Origin: Chitinophagaceae bacterium
Lineage (GTDB): Bacteria > Bacteroidota > Bacteroidia > Chitinophagales > Chitinophagaceae
Length of the DNA: 30,713 nt
NCBI GenBank assembly: GCA_003167015.1
Contig: PMUF01000130.1
Span: 1 to 30,713 of the forward strand
Reading direction: 5' to 3'
A model generated the notes under the pieces. The model was not told where the DNA came from. It did not search any database and was given only the letters and a program-made list of their open reading frames with translations. A program made the position numbers and the translations under genes. Shown piece by piece: positions 7,602 to 15,164 of this stretch. The number at the start of each line of letters is the position of its first letter. The stretch's first letter is position 1.

Positions 7602-8177
7602 TTGTTATTTACGTTCAAAAATCGTTTTCCAAACCTGAACCCTTATTGGGAGAAATATATTGCGTTGCAGCAGCGGGTAGAATATCCTGCGAAAACAACC
7701 CTGTTGCGCGAAGGTAAGATCGCTCAAAACTACTATTTCATCGAAAAGGGTTGTCTCCGGATGTGGTTTGACAATCAAGAAAAGGATACGACCTTTCAAT
7801 TTTTCTTTGAGAACGAAGGCGTTTCCTCCCTGGAAAGTTTTCAAAAGAATATCCCCAGTGCATTTACGATAGAGACGATTGAGCCAAGCGTTATTCAGAT
7901 CCTCCCGAAGGCCGTGTTCAATGCCATGTTGAAGGAACTGGATCAAAACCCTGACTTCCTGAAGGCCCTGATGGAGATCTCTTTCGAACGGCAGCGACAT
8001 TACATGTACGAGTTCCTCTCCCGGATCAGAGATACACCTATACAGCGCTATGTGAATCTCATCAAAGACAGGCCGCACATCGTTCAGCGGGTACCGCAGC
8101 ATTATATTGCCTCATACCTGGGGGTTACTTCGGTGCATCTCAGCCGGATCAAAAATCAGCTGGCCCGGAAAAAATAG
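7602..8177 (+). CDS. Crp/Fnr-family transcriptional regulator
   Basis: 191 residues. Residues about 20-115 form the cyclic-nucleotide-binding-like barrel ('YPAKTTLLREGKIAQNYYFI', 'EKGCLRMW'), and the C-terminal part holds a winged helix ('VPQHYIASYLGVTSVHLSRI'). The start is TTG at 7602: the frame has no ATG until codon 54, well inside the barrel, and the promoter lies just upstream. The barrel lacks the Arg-Ser pair of true cAMP binders and there is no N-terminal Fe-S Cys cluster, so the ligand is unknown. This short (about 190 aa) form is abundant in Bacteroidota. It is divergent from the SDR-AraC pair and followed by an MDR gene, either of which it may regulate. Confidence 0.92.
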   Translation: MLFTFKNRFPNLNPYWEKYIALQQRVEYPAKTTLLREGKIAQNYYFIEKGCLRMWFDNQEKDTTFQFFFENEGVSSLESFQKNIPSAFTIETIEPSVIQILPKAVFNAMLKELDQNPDFLKALMEISFERQRHYMYEFLSRIRDTPIQRYVNLIKDRPHIVQRVPQHYIASYLGVTSVHLSRIKNQLARKK

Positions 8178-8224
8178 GCTGCCCGGCATGGCGAAATAGA
8201 TTGGCATGGCGCCCTCCTGCATTT

Positions 8225-8270
8225 GATAACAAATGTTATCGTCTTCCCCCGACAGCGGGTTCTACCTTTG
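8225..8270 (+). promoter_or_regulatory. Promoter of the MDR gene with inverted repeat upstream of -7
   Basis: TACCTTTG (8263-8270) is an exact TAnnTTTG -7 box, 16 bases before the ATG at 8286. The -33 position has no clear TTTG. GATAAC-AAAT-GTTATC (8225-8240), a perfect 6-bp inverted repeat, ends just before that region. A site for an activator or repressor is plausible; no regulator can be assigned. Confidence 0.5.
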
Positions 8271-8285
8271 TTAAAAATAAAAAAT

Positions 8286-9257
8286 ATGAAAGCAGCAGTC
8301 ATGTATACCCCGGGAGAAATGCCGCAGTACGTTGATTTTCCGGACCCCGTTGTGCAAAACGCTGAGGAAGTGCTGGTATCGGTGAAGGCCGTTGCCTTAA
8401 AACACCTGGATAAGAGCCGCGCCAAAGGAACGCACTACTCTGCGAGCGGCGATCAGGGGGAAGCGAAAATCGTCGGCGGCGACGGGGTTTGTCTGTTACC
8501 GGACGGGACGAGGGTGTATGCCCTGGGCGTCAGCGGTATGGCGGCAGAAAAGGCTATCATCGAAAAGGACAGGATCGTGCCGGTACCGGCAGGACTGGAT
8601 GATGCCACTGCGGCAGCGCTACCGAATGCGGTGCTTGGTTCAGCAATGGCACTGCGATTTCGGGCAGGAATCGAGCCCGGCGATACCGTACTGATCAACG
8701 GCGCAACGAGCTTTACCGGCAGGGTTGCCGTACAGATCGCCAAATATTATGGTGCTAAAAGGGTGATCGCTACAGGCAGGAACCCGCAGTCTTTAGAGGC
8801 ATTGCGTGCACTGGGTGCGGATGAGGTTATTTCTGTCCAGCAGACGGACGAGCAATTCCTTGCCCAGCTAAAACAGATCCACCAGGCTACTCCCATCAAT
8901 GTGATCATCGATTACCTGTGGGGTCATACGGCGGAGATGATCCTGGCTTCGCTGAAAGGTGGAGGGGCGTTTACGGCAAGAATACGTATGGTGTCCGTTG
9001 GCAGTATAACGGGGGACCTGATCCAGCTCTCTGCCGCCAATCTTCGCAGCGTTGACCTTCAGCTGTCGGGCTCCGGCCTGGGCAGTTGGACACGGGGCCA
9101 GGTGAAGATCCTGCTGACCGAGATCCTTCCCGAAATGTTTCAGCTCGCTGCGGACGGAAAACTGACCGTCGAAACGGTCAATGTTGCCCTTAGGGACATT
9201 GAACAACTGTGGGATGCGGAGGTTTCGGACGGGAAGCGGGTGGTGGTGCAGATATAG
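8286..9257 (+). CDS. Medium-chain dehydrogenase/reductase, zinc-free quinone-oxidoreductase type
   Basis: 323 residues from the ATG at 8286, which gives the standard family start (MKAAVMYTPGEMPQYV). An upstream in-frame extension to 8223 would include the promoter and is rejected. The N-terminal GroES-like domain lacks the Cys/His set for catalytic or structural zinc, so this belongs to the quinone oxidoreductase/enoyl reductase branch. The Rossmann domain starts with 'VLINGATSFTGRVAVQIAKYYGA' and continues 'VIATGRN', consistent with NADPH. Members reduce quinones or alpha,beta-unsaturated carbonyls. It runs alone, convergent with the small gene ending at 9275. Substrate unknown. Confidence 0.92.
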   Translation: MKAAVMYTPGEMPQYVDFPDPVVQNAEEVLVSVKAVALKHLDKSRAKGTHYSASGDQGEAKIVGGDGVCLLPDGTRVYALGVSGMAAEKAIIEKDRIVPVPAGLDDATAAALPNAVLGSAMALRFRAGIEPGDTVLINGATSFTGRVAVQIAKYYGAKRVIATGRNPQSLEALRALGADEVISVQQTDEQFLAQLKQIHQATPINVIIDYLWGHTAEMILASLKGGGAFTARIRMVSVGSITGDLIQLSAANLRSVDLQLSGSGLGSWTRGQVKILLTEILPEMFQLAADGKLTVETVNVALRDIEQLWDAEVSDGKRVVVQI

Positions 9258-9274
9258 CCGTCGTTCTCCGATGT

Positions 9275-9499
9275 CTAATCCTGCAGTGGCTCGCAATGAT
9301 ACCCGCAGAGCCCAACCAGCAACAGGATCTCCATTTCATCGACCGATGTCTGCCGGCTTTCGATACGCAGCACTCTGTCGCAGTCGTCCAGGTCGAAATT
9401 GATCCTGCATTGAGAAAAATCCCGCTGTAACAGGAAGGTAATCACTTTGGCAGTTTCCCGGTCGGGGACATCGGTCTTGAAGACTTGTACGACTTTCAT
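9275..9499 (-). CDS. Small conserved hypothetical protein, 74 aa
   Basis: A compact acidic protein with the pattern 'VVQVFKTDV..' then 'INFDLDDCDRVLRIE', which I recall as a recurring small protein in Bacteroidota, where it may have a ferredoxin-like alpha/beta fold; function unknown. Two Cys stand near the C-terminus ('LCGYHCE'). No signal peptide. It lies 32 bases downstream of the outer-membrane barrel gene in the same direction and is probably co-transcribed from the operator-flanked promoter region near 10.14-10.22 kb. Confidence 0.75.
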   Translation of the reverse strand: MKVVQVFKTDVPDRETAKVITFLLQRDFSQCRINFDLDDCDRVLRIESRQTSVDEMEILLLVGLCGYHCEPLQD

Positions 9500-9531
9500 A
9501 ATGGTATATTGAAAATGAGGATGGATCGCCT

Positions 9532-10119
9532 TTAGAAAATATAAAAGATACTCGCCTGGACGACACTGCTCTTGAAATTGGGGTTTACGTTCGACAATTT
9601 GAAATCGCCTACGCTGGACAATCCGGCAACGTACCTGAAACCGATGCCAAACCCGCTCTTTGATTGATAGCCTATCCCTGCGGCGGCCGAAAGATCGAGC
9701 AGTTTGGCAAAGTTGCCGGACTTTAATGAGTCGATATTGTCTTTGATACGAGTGCCGACCTGCGGGCCTGCTTCAATATATATCCCGGCATTGGTGCGAT
9801 ACTTCAAAAGGAAGGGAACGGTCATGTAGTATACGTTGACGTTCTCCTGACCGAAGACATCGCCCTTGACTTTGGCGCCTTGAGAAGAGAACAGGAATTC
9901 TTCCTGGATGGCCAGGTTTTTTGTCAGGTCGAAATCGACCAATGCGCCTGCATGGAATCCGAGCAATGCCTGGGTATTAAAATTCGCATTGGTATAGTTG
10001 CTGTAGTTCGCTCCGGCCTTTAGCCCAAAGTGGAGTCTTTCCATCATACCCTGGATAAAGCTTTGACTGAAACAATGAGAGGAGGTTAATACGAGTCCGA
10101 TAAGCATCAACTTTTTCAT
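9532..10119 (-). CDS. PorT-type outer membrane beta-barrel protein
   Basis: 195 residues from the ATG at 10119. The in-frame TTG at 10152 lies inside an operator copy and is rejected. A signal peptide ('MKKLMLIGLVLTSSHCFSQ') is followed by an alternating pattern of short strands: 'FGLKAGANYSNY', 'LLGFHAGALVDFDLTKNLAI', 'YYMTVPFLLKYR', 'GIYIEAGPQVG', 'GIGFRYVAGLSSV', ending in 'SIFYIF' with the terminal Phe recognised by the BAM machinery. This is the outer-membrane beta-barrel (OMP_b-brl_2/PorT) family. Its function is usually unknown; some members help surface secretion. Two copies of the TetR operator lie upstream, so expression is probably under that TetR regulator. Confidence 0.88.
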   Translation of the reverse strand: MKKLMLIGLVLTSSHCFSQSFIQGMMERLHFGLKAGANYSNYTNANFNTQALLGFHAGALVDFDLTKNLAIQEEFLFSSQGAKVKGDVFGQENVNVYYMTVPFLLKYRTNAGIYIEAGPQVGTRIKDNIDSLKSGNFAKLLDLSAAAGIGYQSKSGFGIGFRYVAGLSSVGDFKLSNVNPNFKSSVVQASIFYIF

Positions 10120-10135
10120 AATTGTGTTTTTTATT

Positions 10136-10153
10136 TTTAGCATTTTTGTCAAT
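10136..10153 (+). promoter_or_regulatory. TetR operator copy A (upstream of the barrel gene)
   Basis: TTTAGCATTTTTGTCAAT, one of four 18-bp sites of the form TTTAGCA-N4-TGTYAAA found only around the tetR gene at 10271. It lies 17 bases before the start codon of the barrel gene, where a bound protein would block transcription. It pairs with copy B, which is in the opposite orientation. Confidence 0.75.
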
Positions 10154-10200
10154 TTAAGGGCATGGGAGAAGCGCCCGGGCTTGTTGCTTAGTGGCTTTTA

Positions 10201-10218
10201 TTTAACATTTATGCTAAA
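10201..10218 (-). promoter_or_regulatory. TetR operator copy B
   Basis: TTTAACATTTATGCTAAA on the plus strand, which is TTTAGCATAAATGTTAAA on the minus strand. It is the partner of copy A, with start-to-start distance 65 bases; the better conserved half-sites TTTAGCA/TGCTAAA face outward in the pair. Confidence 0.75.
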
Positions 10219-10270
10219 TAAAGGGCCTAATAAAAGCGTCCTCTCCCGGTGACGCTGAAAATTGGTTCAA

Positions 10271-10885
10271 CTAGATGTCCTTAAACAGGACTTTCATGAT
10301 CAGCTGTTTTCTTTCCTGCATCATCTTGAGATAAGCCAATTCATCCATCTTGATCGTTTGCTGCAGCATGGGTTTATATAAGGCAGGATAGGCACACAAG
10401 GACAGTGTATTGATGATGAACTGCTCGGCGGACATCTTAGGCACATGTCCGTTTTTGATTTCTTCTTTTAAGCCTTCGCTTATACTGTGCAGCATTTCAT
10501 TCCGCAACTCACCTCCGGGGTCAGTAAGCATACTCATATTAGAGCCGTCCCGGTTTATTTCCGTGACCATGAACATTTCGCGATATGGGTATTTCAGGTG
10601 CTGTTCTATAGACAATTCCACGAATTCCCTGATTTTCTCCCGAAAGGATATTTCCTTTGAATTAAACAGTTCACGTATCCGTTTGCGGGAAACTGCGACT
10701 GCTTCTTTGAACACCACTTCAAAGAGTTCGTCCCGCCCTTTGAAATAATAATAGATAAGCCCCCGGTTTACGCCGGCTTCTTTGGCAATAACCTGGGTTG
10801 TGGCGTGGAGCCTGCCCTCCACGAAGAAAATGCGCATGGCAGTTTCCTTGATCAATTCTTCTGTATGGGCGTCAACAACCGGCAT
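10271..10885 (-). CDS. TetR/AcrR family transcriptional regulator
   Basis: 204 residues. The N-terminal helix-turn-helix is textbook: 'TEELIKETAMRIFFVEGR', then 'TTQVIAKEAGVNRGLIYYYF' with the G-LIYYYFxGRDELF signature. The remainder is helical with a Met-rich ligand domain ('EMFMVTEINRDGSNMSML'). The ATG at 10885 has a promoter at 10916-10945. Operators flank that promoter on both sides, so the protein very likely represses itself as well as the barrel gene downstream. The regulator therefore probably senses an envelope or small hydrophobic signal; no efflux pump is encoded next to it, which is unusual for a TetR gene paired with an outer-membrane protein. Confidence 0.93.
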   Translation of the reverse strand: MPVVDAHTEELIKETAMRIFFVEGRLHATTQVIAKEAGVNRGLIYYYFKGRDELFEVVFKEAVAVSRKRIRELFNSKEISFREKIREFVELSIEQHLKYPYREMFMVTEINRDGSNMSMLTDPGGELRNEMLHSISEGLKEEIKNGHVPKMSAEQFIINTLSLCAYPALYKPMLQQTIKMDELAYLKMMQERKQLIMKVLFKDI

Positions 10886-10897
10886 CCGGGTTTTTTA

Positions 10898-10915
10898 TTT
10901 AGCAATTTTGTTAAA
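10898..10915 (+). promoter_or_regulatory. TetR operator copy C (abuts the tetR -7 box)
   Basis: TTTAGCAATTTTGTTAAA. Its last base adjoins the tetR -7 element (10916-10923), so it covers the transcription start. It is the best match to the consensus and the most convincing repression site of the four. Confidence 0.8.
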
Positions 10916-10945
10916 CAAAGATATGACTCTTTTTTGAATCGCAAA
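10916..10945 (-). promoter_or_regulatory. Promoter of the tetR gene at 10271
   Basis: Minus strand: TTTG (10945-10942), an 18-base spacer, TATCTTTG (10923-10916). Both boxes are exact matches to the Bacteroidota consensus. Operator C lies immediately downstream and operator D six bases upstream of the -33 box. Confidence 0.8.
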
Positions 10946-10951
10946 ATTTAT

Positions 10952-10969
10952 TTTGACATTTTTGCTAAA
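10952..10969 (-). promoter_or_regulatory. TetR operator copy D
   Basis: TTTGACATTTTTGCTAAA on the plus strand, TTTAGCAAAAATGTCAAA on the minus. It lies just upstream of the -33 box of tetR, 54 bases start-to-start from copy C and in opposite orientation. It is also about 70 bases upstream of the divergent lipoprotein gene at 11037, which may share the regulation. Confidence 0.75.
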
Positions 10970-11036
10970 ATAAACCGGGCGGCGGCAAGTTGGGTAAAAA
11001 TTGCTTACCTTAATCAGCCTAAAACTTAATTATATT

Positions 11037-11510
11037 ATGAGAAAGTTTGCCATCCTTCTATCCGTCGTTATTCTTGTGGCCTTTATGGCCTGTAATAGCG
11101 CTCCGCAGGCTCCTGCTGCATTTGATCCATCATCTGTCAAGGCTGAGATCATCGCCGCCAATCAACAATTCGACGATGCCTTTGTGAAAGGTGATTCGGC
11201 TGGTATTGCTGCCTTGTATCATACTGATGCCAAAATCTTCCCGCCGAACATGCATTCGTGCAACAGGGATGAAATGAGTGGTATGATGAAGATGATTCCC
11301 CAAATGCATCTTAAAAGTATGAAGCTAAATACGGATGAGGTCTCCGGAGGGCCGGATGAAATCGTGGAGACCGGGAACTATGAAATGGATGACAGCACAA
11401 AAGTGGTCGATAAAGGGAACTACGTGGTGGTCTGGAAAAAAGATGGTGATAAATGGAAAATGTTCCGGGACATTTGGAATAGCAGTGTTATGCCTGCGGC
11501 TATGAAATGA
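11037..11510 (+). CDS. SnoaL/DUF4440-like exported protein, probable lipoprotein
   Basis: 157 residues from the ATG at 11037, which puts a short signal peptide first ('MRKFAILLSVVILVAFMAC') with Cys19 as probable lipidation site and Asn next; the lipobox is loose (F-M-A-C). The body is a cystatin/NTF2-like fold of the DUF4440 (SnoaL-like) type: 'AEIIAANQQFDDAFVKGDSAGIAALYHTDAK', 'DEIVETGNYEM' and the closing 'YVVVWKKDGDKWKMFRDIWNSS'. Such domains bind small ligands or are simple isomerases; the actual role is unknown. Its stop overlaps the next gene's start by four bases (ATGA), so the lipoprotein and the GH20 enzyme are made together. It diverges from tetR. Confidence 0.88.
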   Translation: MRKFAILLSVVILVAFMACNSAPQAPAAFDPSSVKAEIIAANQQFDDAFVKGDSAGIAALYHTDAKIFPPNMHSCNRDEMSGMMKMIPQMHLKSMKLNTDEVSGGPDEIVETGNYEMDDSTKVVDKGNYVVVWKKDGDKWKMFRDIWNSSVMPAAMK

Positions 11511-13132
11511 GGCGACTACTTTTTATAGGGATGCTGTTGTTGCTGGCTGCGCGGCCAGCTCCGCGGCTTCCTGCGGCGGTCGCGGGCGAGGCGCTTTGTG
11601 AAAGCGGGCAGGCGATGCGGGCCAACCCACCCGTGGGCGTCAAGCCATCCGTCCCGATAAGCGACTTCAGGGTCAAGGCCTTTCACCTGGACATGCGCAT
11701 CCAGGTCATGACGATGCCTGCCCTCAGGGCGTTCGTGCAAATGCTGCACGAAGGTGGCATCAACACGCTGATCATGGAGTACGAGGGGACGTATCCCTAT
11801 GGGAAACATCTCCTGATCCCGAATGAATATGCCTATACCAGGGCGGAGATCCTTTCTTTCGTCGCCTTTTGCAACCAGCTGGGGGTGGACGTGATCCCCT
11901 TGCAACAGAGCTTCGGACATGTGGAATATATTTTACGGCATTCCCGGTACCGGTCGCTGAAGGAGGATCCCAAAGATCTTTCCCAGGTCTGCCCGCTGAA
12001 AACAACGGAAGACAGCCTCCTGTTCACGGACCTCTATACTGAGCTGGCCGCTACGCATACTTCTCCCTATATACATATCGGGTGCGATGAGACGCACCTG
12101 CTGGGACATTGCCCCGAGTGCCGTCGTAAGGTGGAAAAAGAGGGCGTCTCGAAATTGTACTTCGACTATGTACGGATGCTTTGCAATATCGTCGTGAGGT
12201 TGGGTAAACGGCCGGTCCTGTGGGCTGACATGGCGCTGAAATATCCCGAAGCCATCAAATCACTGCCTGAAGGCACGGTATTCGTGGATTGGAACTACGG
12301 TTGGGGTATGGATCGCTTCGGGGATCATCAAAAATTGCTGGAGAGCGGCTATGAAATCTGGGGCGCTCCGGCCATCCGAAGCAGTCCCGATAACGACTAC
12401 CTGACGGAATGGAAAAAACACCTGGACAATATCCGGGATTTCGTGCCCCAGGCCCGTCAAATGGGCTACCAGGGGATGGTGCTGACCTCCTGGTCTACAT
12501 CCGGGACCTACTCTTATGTCTACGAATCGGAAAATGATCTCTCGGCGCTCGATGCGATCCGCCGGGTGTATCCGATCACAGGCTTTCACCTGTTGATCGC
12601 CGCTTATATAGAGAGCCTACGCACAACAGGGACGTTGGACGTTAATCGGTTTATCAATGACTATGGCGCCAGCCGATATGGGTTCGATTCGGTGAAGTCC
12701 CGGATCTTCTGGCAGGCGCTGACAACGGCTCCTTACGAAGTGAAGGAAGGGTTTGTGCTCAGTTCAATGCCCATGACGCTGAAGGTGCTGGCAGACAGCA
12801 GCGCTGTTGCCGCGCAAACACTGCGGGCACTCCGTCCGGCGAAAAATGAAAAGGAATTCGAGCACTACAGACTGATGGCCGACATCCGGGCTCAGCATCT
12901 GCGATTCCTGGAGATCGTGCAGCAAGCCAATACGGAAGGCTTCAACGGCGATAGCCTTCCCGCTGTCCTCCGCAGGCTGCAGGTGTTGATCGCTGAAAAC
13001 ACCGTGCTTTCGCAAAGGTTTATCGATCTGAACCGCGACGACTTTTATCTTGCCGAGTTGGAGGAGGAGAACCGGCTGCGCTCGGTTACGCTCGTGGATT
13101 TTTATACCCGGCTGAACAGGGGTGGACGATGA
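11507..13132 (+). CDS. Glycoside hydrolase family 20 beta-N-acetylhexosaminidase-like enzyme
   Basis: 541 residues with an N-terminal signal peptide (MRR, 'LLFIGMLLLLAA'). The GH20 barrel is identified by 'HIGCDETH' with Asp194-Glu195 as the catalytic pair (H-x-G-x-DE); Glu is the acid/base and Asp orients the substrate 2-acetamido group. Other barrel strands are 'AFHLDMRIQVMTMPALRAFV', 'GVDVIPLQQSFGHVEYIL' and 'GYQGMVLTSWSTSGTYSY'. There is no GH20b domain before the barrel, as in hexosaminidase D-like members. Such enzymes remove terminal GlcNAc or GalNAc from glycans or chitin fragments. The C-terminal 130 residues are helical. Coupling to the DUF4440 lipoprotein is unusual. It converges on the LytT gene. 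Confidence 0.85.
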   Translation: MRRLLFIGMLLLLAARPAPRLPAAVAGEALCESGQAMRANPPVGVKPSVPISDFRVKAFHLDMRIQVMTMPALRAFVQMLHEGGINTLIMEYEGTYPYGKHLLIPNEYAYTRAEILSFVAFCNQLGVDVIPLQQSFGHVEYILRHSRYRSLKEDPKDLSQVCPLKTTEDSLLFTDLYTELAATHTSPYIHIGCDETHLLGHCPECRRKVEKEGVSKLYFDYVRMLCNIVVRLGKRPVLWADMALKYPEAIKSLPEGTVFVDWNYGWGMDRFGDHQKLLESGYEIWGAPAIRSSPDNDYLTEWKKHLDNIRDFVPQARQMGYQGMVLTSWSTSGTYSYVYESENDLSALDAIRRVYPITGFHLLIAAYIESLRTTGTLDVNRFINDYGASRYGFDSVKSRIFWQALTTAPYEVKEGFVLSSMPMTLKVLADSSAVAAQTLRALRPAKNEKEFEHYRLMADIRAQHLRFLEIVQQANTEGFNGDSLPAVLRRLQVLIAENTVLSQRFIDLNRDDFYLAELEEENRLRSVTLVDFYTRLNRGGR

Positions 13133-13236
13133 GCTGGGGTGCGGGCGGCGAGGAGCCGGCGGAGCGGGCGACGGAGGACGGAGCATGAGCGGGCGGACGA
13201 CGGGCATGCGCGGCATGGGGGCCGTGGGTGGCGGGC
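13133..13236. other. GC-rich convergent spacer with short repeats
   Basis: A roughly 100-base, very G-rich stretch made of GAGC, GGGCG and GACGG units between two convergent genes. The 14-mer GGAGCGGGCGACGG at 13161-13174 recurs exactly at 16500-16513, again in a spacer between convergent genes. No U-tracted hairpin is visible. Confidence 0.4.
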
Positions 13237-13941
13237 TTACCGTAGCGAGTTCAACAGCTTTTCCCGATAAACCTTGCCGACCGGCAATTTTTTACTGCCG
13301 ATAGACACTTCGTTCCCTTCGAGAAATTTGATGGCTTTCAGCGAAACGATGTACGATTTGTGAATCCGAACGAATCTGCCGACCGGCAGCTGCTCTTCAA
13401 ATTGAGTCAGCGTTTGCTTAGACATGATCTTATCCTGGTCGCGATGGATGAAGATGTAGTTGCCATAAGCCTCTACGTAAAGGATCTCACGGTAAAAAAC
13501 TTTCGCCAGCTTTTTATCGGATTTCACCATTAAAAACCCGTGGTCCTCTACGGGCATCGCCGATGAAGAGGCAGGAGACTGAAGCTGATTTTTGCTGACG
13601 ACTTTTTCTGTCGCCTGTACGAACCGGGGGAAGGAGAAGGGCTTTAGCAAATAATCGGTGACGGACAATTCAAATCCCTCCAGCGCATATTCAGGGTAGG
13701 CAGAGGTGATGATCACGGCCGGGTATTTCTTTAAAGACCGGAGCATGTCCAGACCCGTCAACCGGGGCATATTGATATCGAGGATGACTAAATCGATGTC
13801 TTCTTTGTTCAGGAGCTGCATTGCCTCGAAAGCATCATTGCAGGCAGCGACCATATTCAAATAAGGGATCTGGCTGATATATCTCGCCAGGATATCTCTG
13901 GCAATCGGCTCATCATCGACGACGATACAGTTGAGTTTCAT
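13237..13941 (-). CDS. LytTR-family response regulator
   Basis: 234 residues: a receiver domain (1-120) with the acidic pair Asp9-Asp10, phosphoacceptor Asp55 in 'LVILDINMPR', Thr/Ser at 'VIITSAYPE' and Lys in 'YLLKPFSFPRF'. A C-terminal LytTR DNA-binding domain follows (about 135-234): 'FYREILYVEAYGNYIFIH', 'LPVGRFVRIHKSYIVSL' and 'GSKKLPVGKVYREKLLN'. Its start overlaps the histidine kinase gene by four bases. LytTR regulators bind direct repeats of a short motif; I could not place such sites. The signal is unknown. Confidence 0.95.
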   Translation of the reverse strand: MKLNCIVVDDEPIARDILARYISQIPYLNMVAACNDAFEAMQLLNKEDIDLVILDINMPRLTGLDMLRSLKKYPAVIITSAYPEYALEGFELSVTDYLLKPFSFPRFVQATEKVVSKNQLQSPASSSAMPVEDHGFLMVKSDKKLAKVFYREILYVEAYGNYIFIHRDQDKIMSKQTLTQFEEQLPVGRFVRIHKSYIVSLKAIKFLEGNEVSIGSKKLPVGKVYREKLLNSLR

Positions 13942-14975
13942 ATCAGTTCAATTTGACATTCGACTTCAAAGCTCTCCGGAAGTCTGTTAATGGTTAAGGT
14001 ATACTGATCGGGATAGATCAGATTCAGCCGTTTACGCGCATTATCCAGACCTAAGCCGCCCTTTCGGCGCGCGGTCTGCACCGACGGGGGTAAAGATGGG
14101 TCTACCGAATTTTTTACCTGCAAATGCAGCTTTCCCTCCTTTACTGCTAAAAGGATCTGAACACACGCCTGTCGTCCCTTTACTACTGACAAATGCTTAA
14201 AGGCATTCTCGATGAAAACGATCAGCAGCAAAGGCGCGATATGTTGCCCTGACAAGTCGCCCTGCACTTCCAGCCGGATGGCCGCGCCGTCGTTCCATCT
14301 TATCTTCTCTAATTCAATGTAGTTGGCAATATATTCCACCTCTTTTTGCAAGGACACATACTGCTGGTTGGTGTCGTAAAGGGAATACCGGAGCAGATCG
14401 GATAGCCGCAACATCAGCCCGGGCAGTATTTTCGACTCAGCAACGGACAGTCCATACAGGTTATTCAAAGTATTAAAAAGAAAATGGGGGTTCAGTTGCG
14501 CTTTAAGGTGGCGCAATTCGTCGTCCTTGCGTTGCTTATCCAATATCAGCCTGTCAAAAGATAGTTTGAAAAACGTCGCCATCACGGTGAAGGCCACGAC
14601 ACTGAACGCGATATGCTCCCTCCGCCAATCGGCCAGGTCCGTGACAGCAAATAACGCTCCGAAAACAGCGCCGACCGCATTCAGCACGTAGGGCAATAAG
14701 GTGACCAATAACACCAGCTGGATCAAATACAGCCCTATCCCCAACCACCATTTCCTGCGCCGAAAAAAGGGCAGTACCAATAAGTTTTGGGTATAAGACG
14801 GTATCACGAGTTCAAGCAGCTGCTGAAAGACAAGGCAGATCAGCGTCATCCCGCTCATCCGCTGCGGATATTCCTTCAACAGGATAAAGAGGCTGAACAC
14901 CACCGCCCAGCCTGCGAGCTGGGCGTAAACCTTATAAGGCCTGTTGTACAAGAGTGTCCAGTCGAATTGTTTCAT
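13938..14975 (-). CDS. LytS/YehU-type sensor histidine kinase
   Basis: 345 residues. Four membrane helices lie in the N-terminal 145 residues (about 18-34, 43-60, 78-96, 122-140), with almost no extracytoplasmic loop, so the signal is probably sensed within the membrane. The kinase begins after a short coil. His164 in 'QLNPHFLFNTLNNL' is the phosphorylated residue of the HisKA_7TM-less LytS group, and the ATPase part shows 'LLLIVFIENAFKH' (N box) and 'GGLGLDNARKRL' (G box). It phosphorylates the LytT partner with which it overlaps. A GGAG sequence five bases before the ATG is a good ribosome-binding site. An exact -7 box TATGTTTG lies at 15028-15021. Confidence 0.95.
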   Translation of the reverse strand: MKQFDWTLLYNRPYKVYAQLAGWAVVFSLFILLKEYPQRMSGMTLICLVFQQLLELVIPSYTQNLLVLPFFRRRKWWLGIGLYLIQLVLLVTLLPYVLNAVGAVFGALFAVTDLADWRREHIAFSVVAFTVMATFFKLSFDRLILDKQRKDDELRHLKAQLNPHFLFNTLNNLYGLSVAESKILPGLMLRLSDLLRYSLYDTNQQYVSLQKEVEYIANYIELEKIRWNDGAAIRLEVQGDLSGQHIAPLLLIVFIENAFKHLSVVKGRQACVQILLAVKEGKLHLQVKNSVDPSLPPSVQTARRKGGLGLDNARKRLNLIYPDQYTLTINRLPESFEVECQIELI

Positions 14976-15020
14976 ACTCCAAATAAAGGATAGCTATAGG
15001 ACGCCGTCAAATTTTGGTGA

Positions 15021-15028
15021 CAAACATA
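15021..15028 (-). promoter_or_regulatory. Candidate -7 box for the lytS-lytT operon
   Basis: TATGTTTG on the minus strand is an exact TAnnTTTG, about 45 bases upstream of the kinase start codon. No good TTTG is found at the -33 position, so this is a weak promoter prediction. Confidence 0.35.
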
Positions 15029-15164
15029 CGTAATCCGGTGATGAACGTCTGAAAACAACAATATCCGCCAGCTTCGCCTGTTGATCATCAAATCAGGAAA
15101 GGCTGTCACTCTTATTTTCCGGGCTGTCGGGGCGGGTCTATTTTCGGTCTACAATTTTAACATC

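Noticed and set aside
13133..13236. Possible terminator between GH20 and lytT
   Set aside because: The spacer is G-rich on one strand with little self-complementarity and no U-tract; I recorded it as a repeat-bearing spacer instead.
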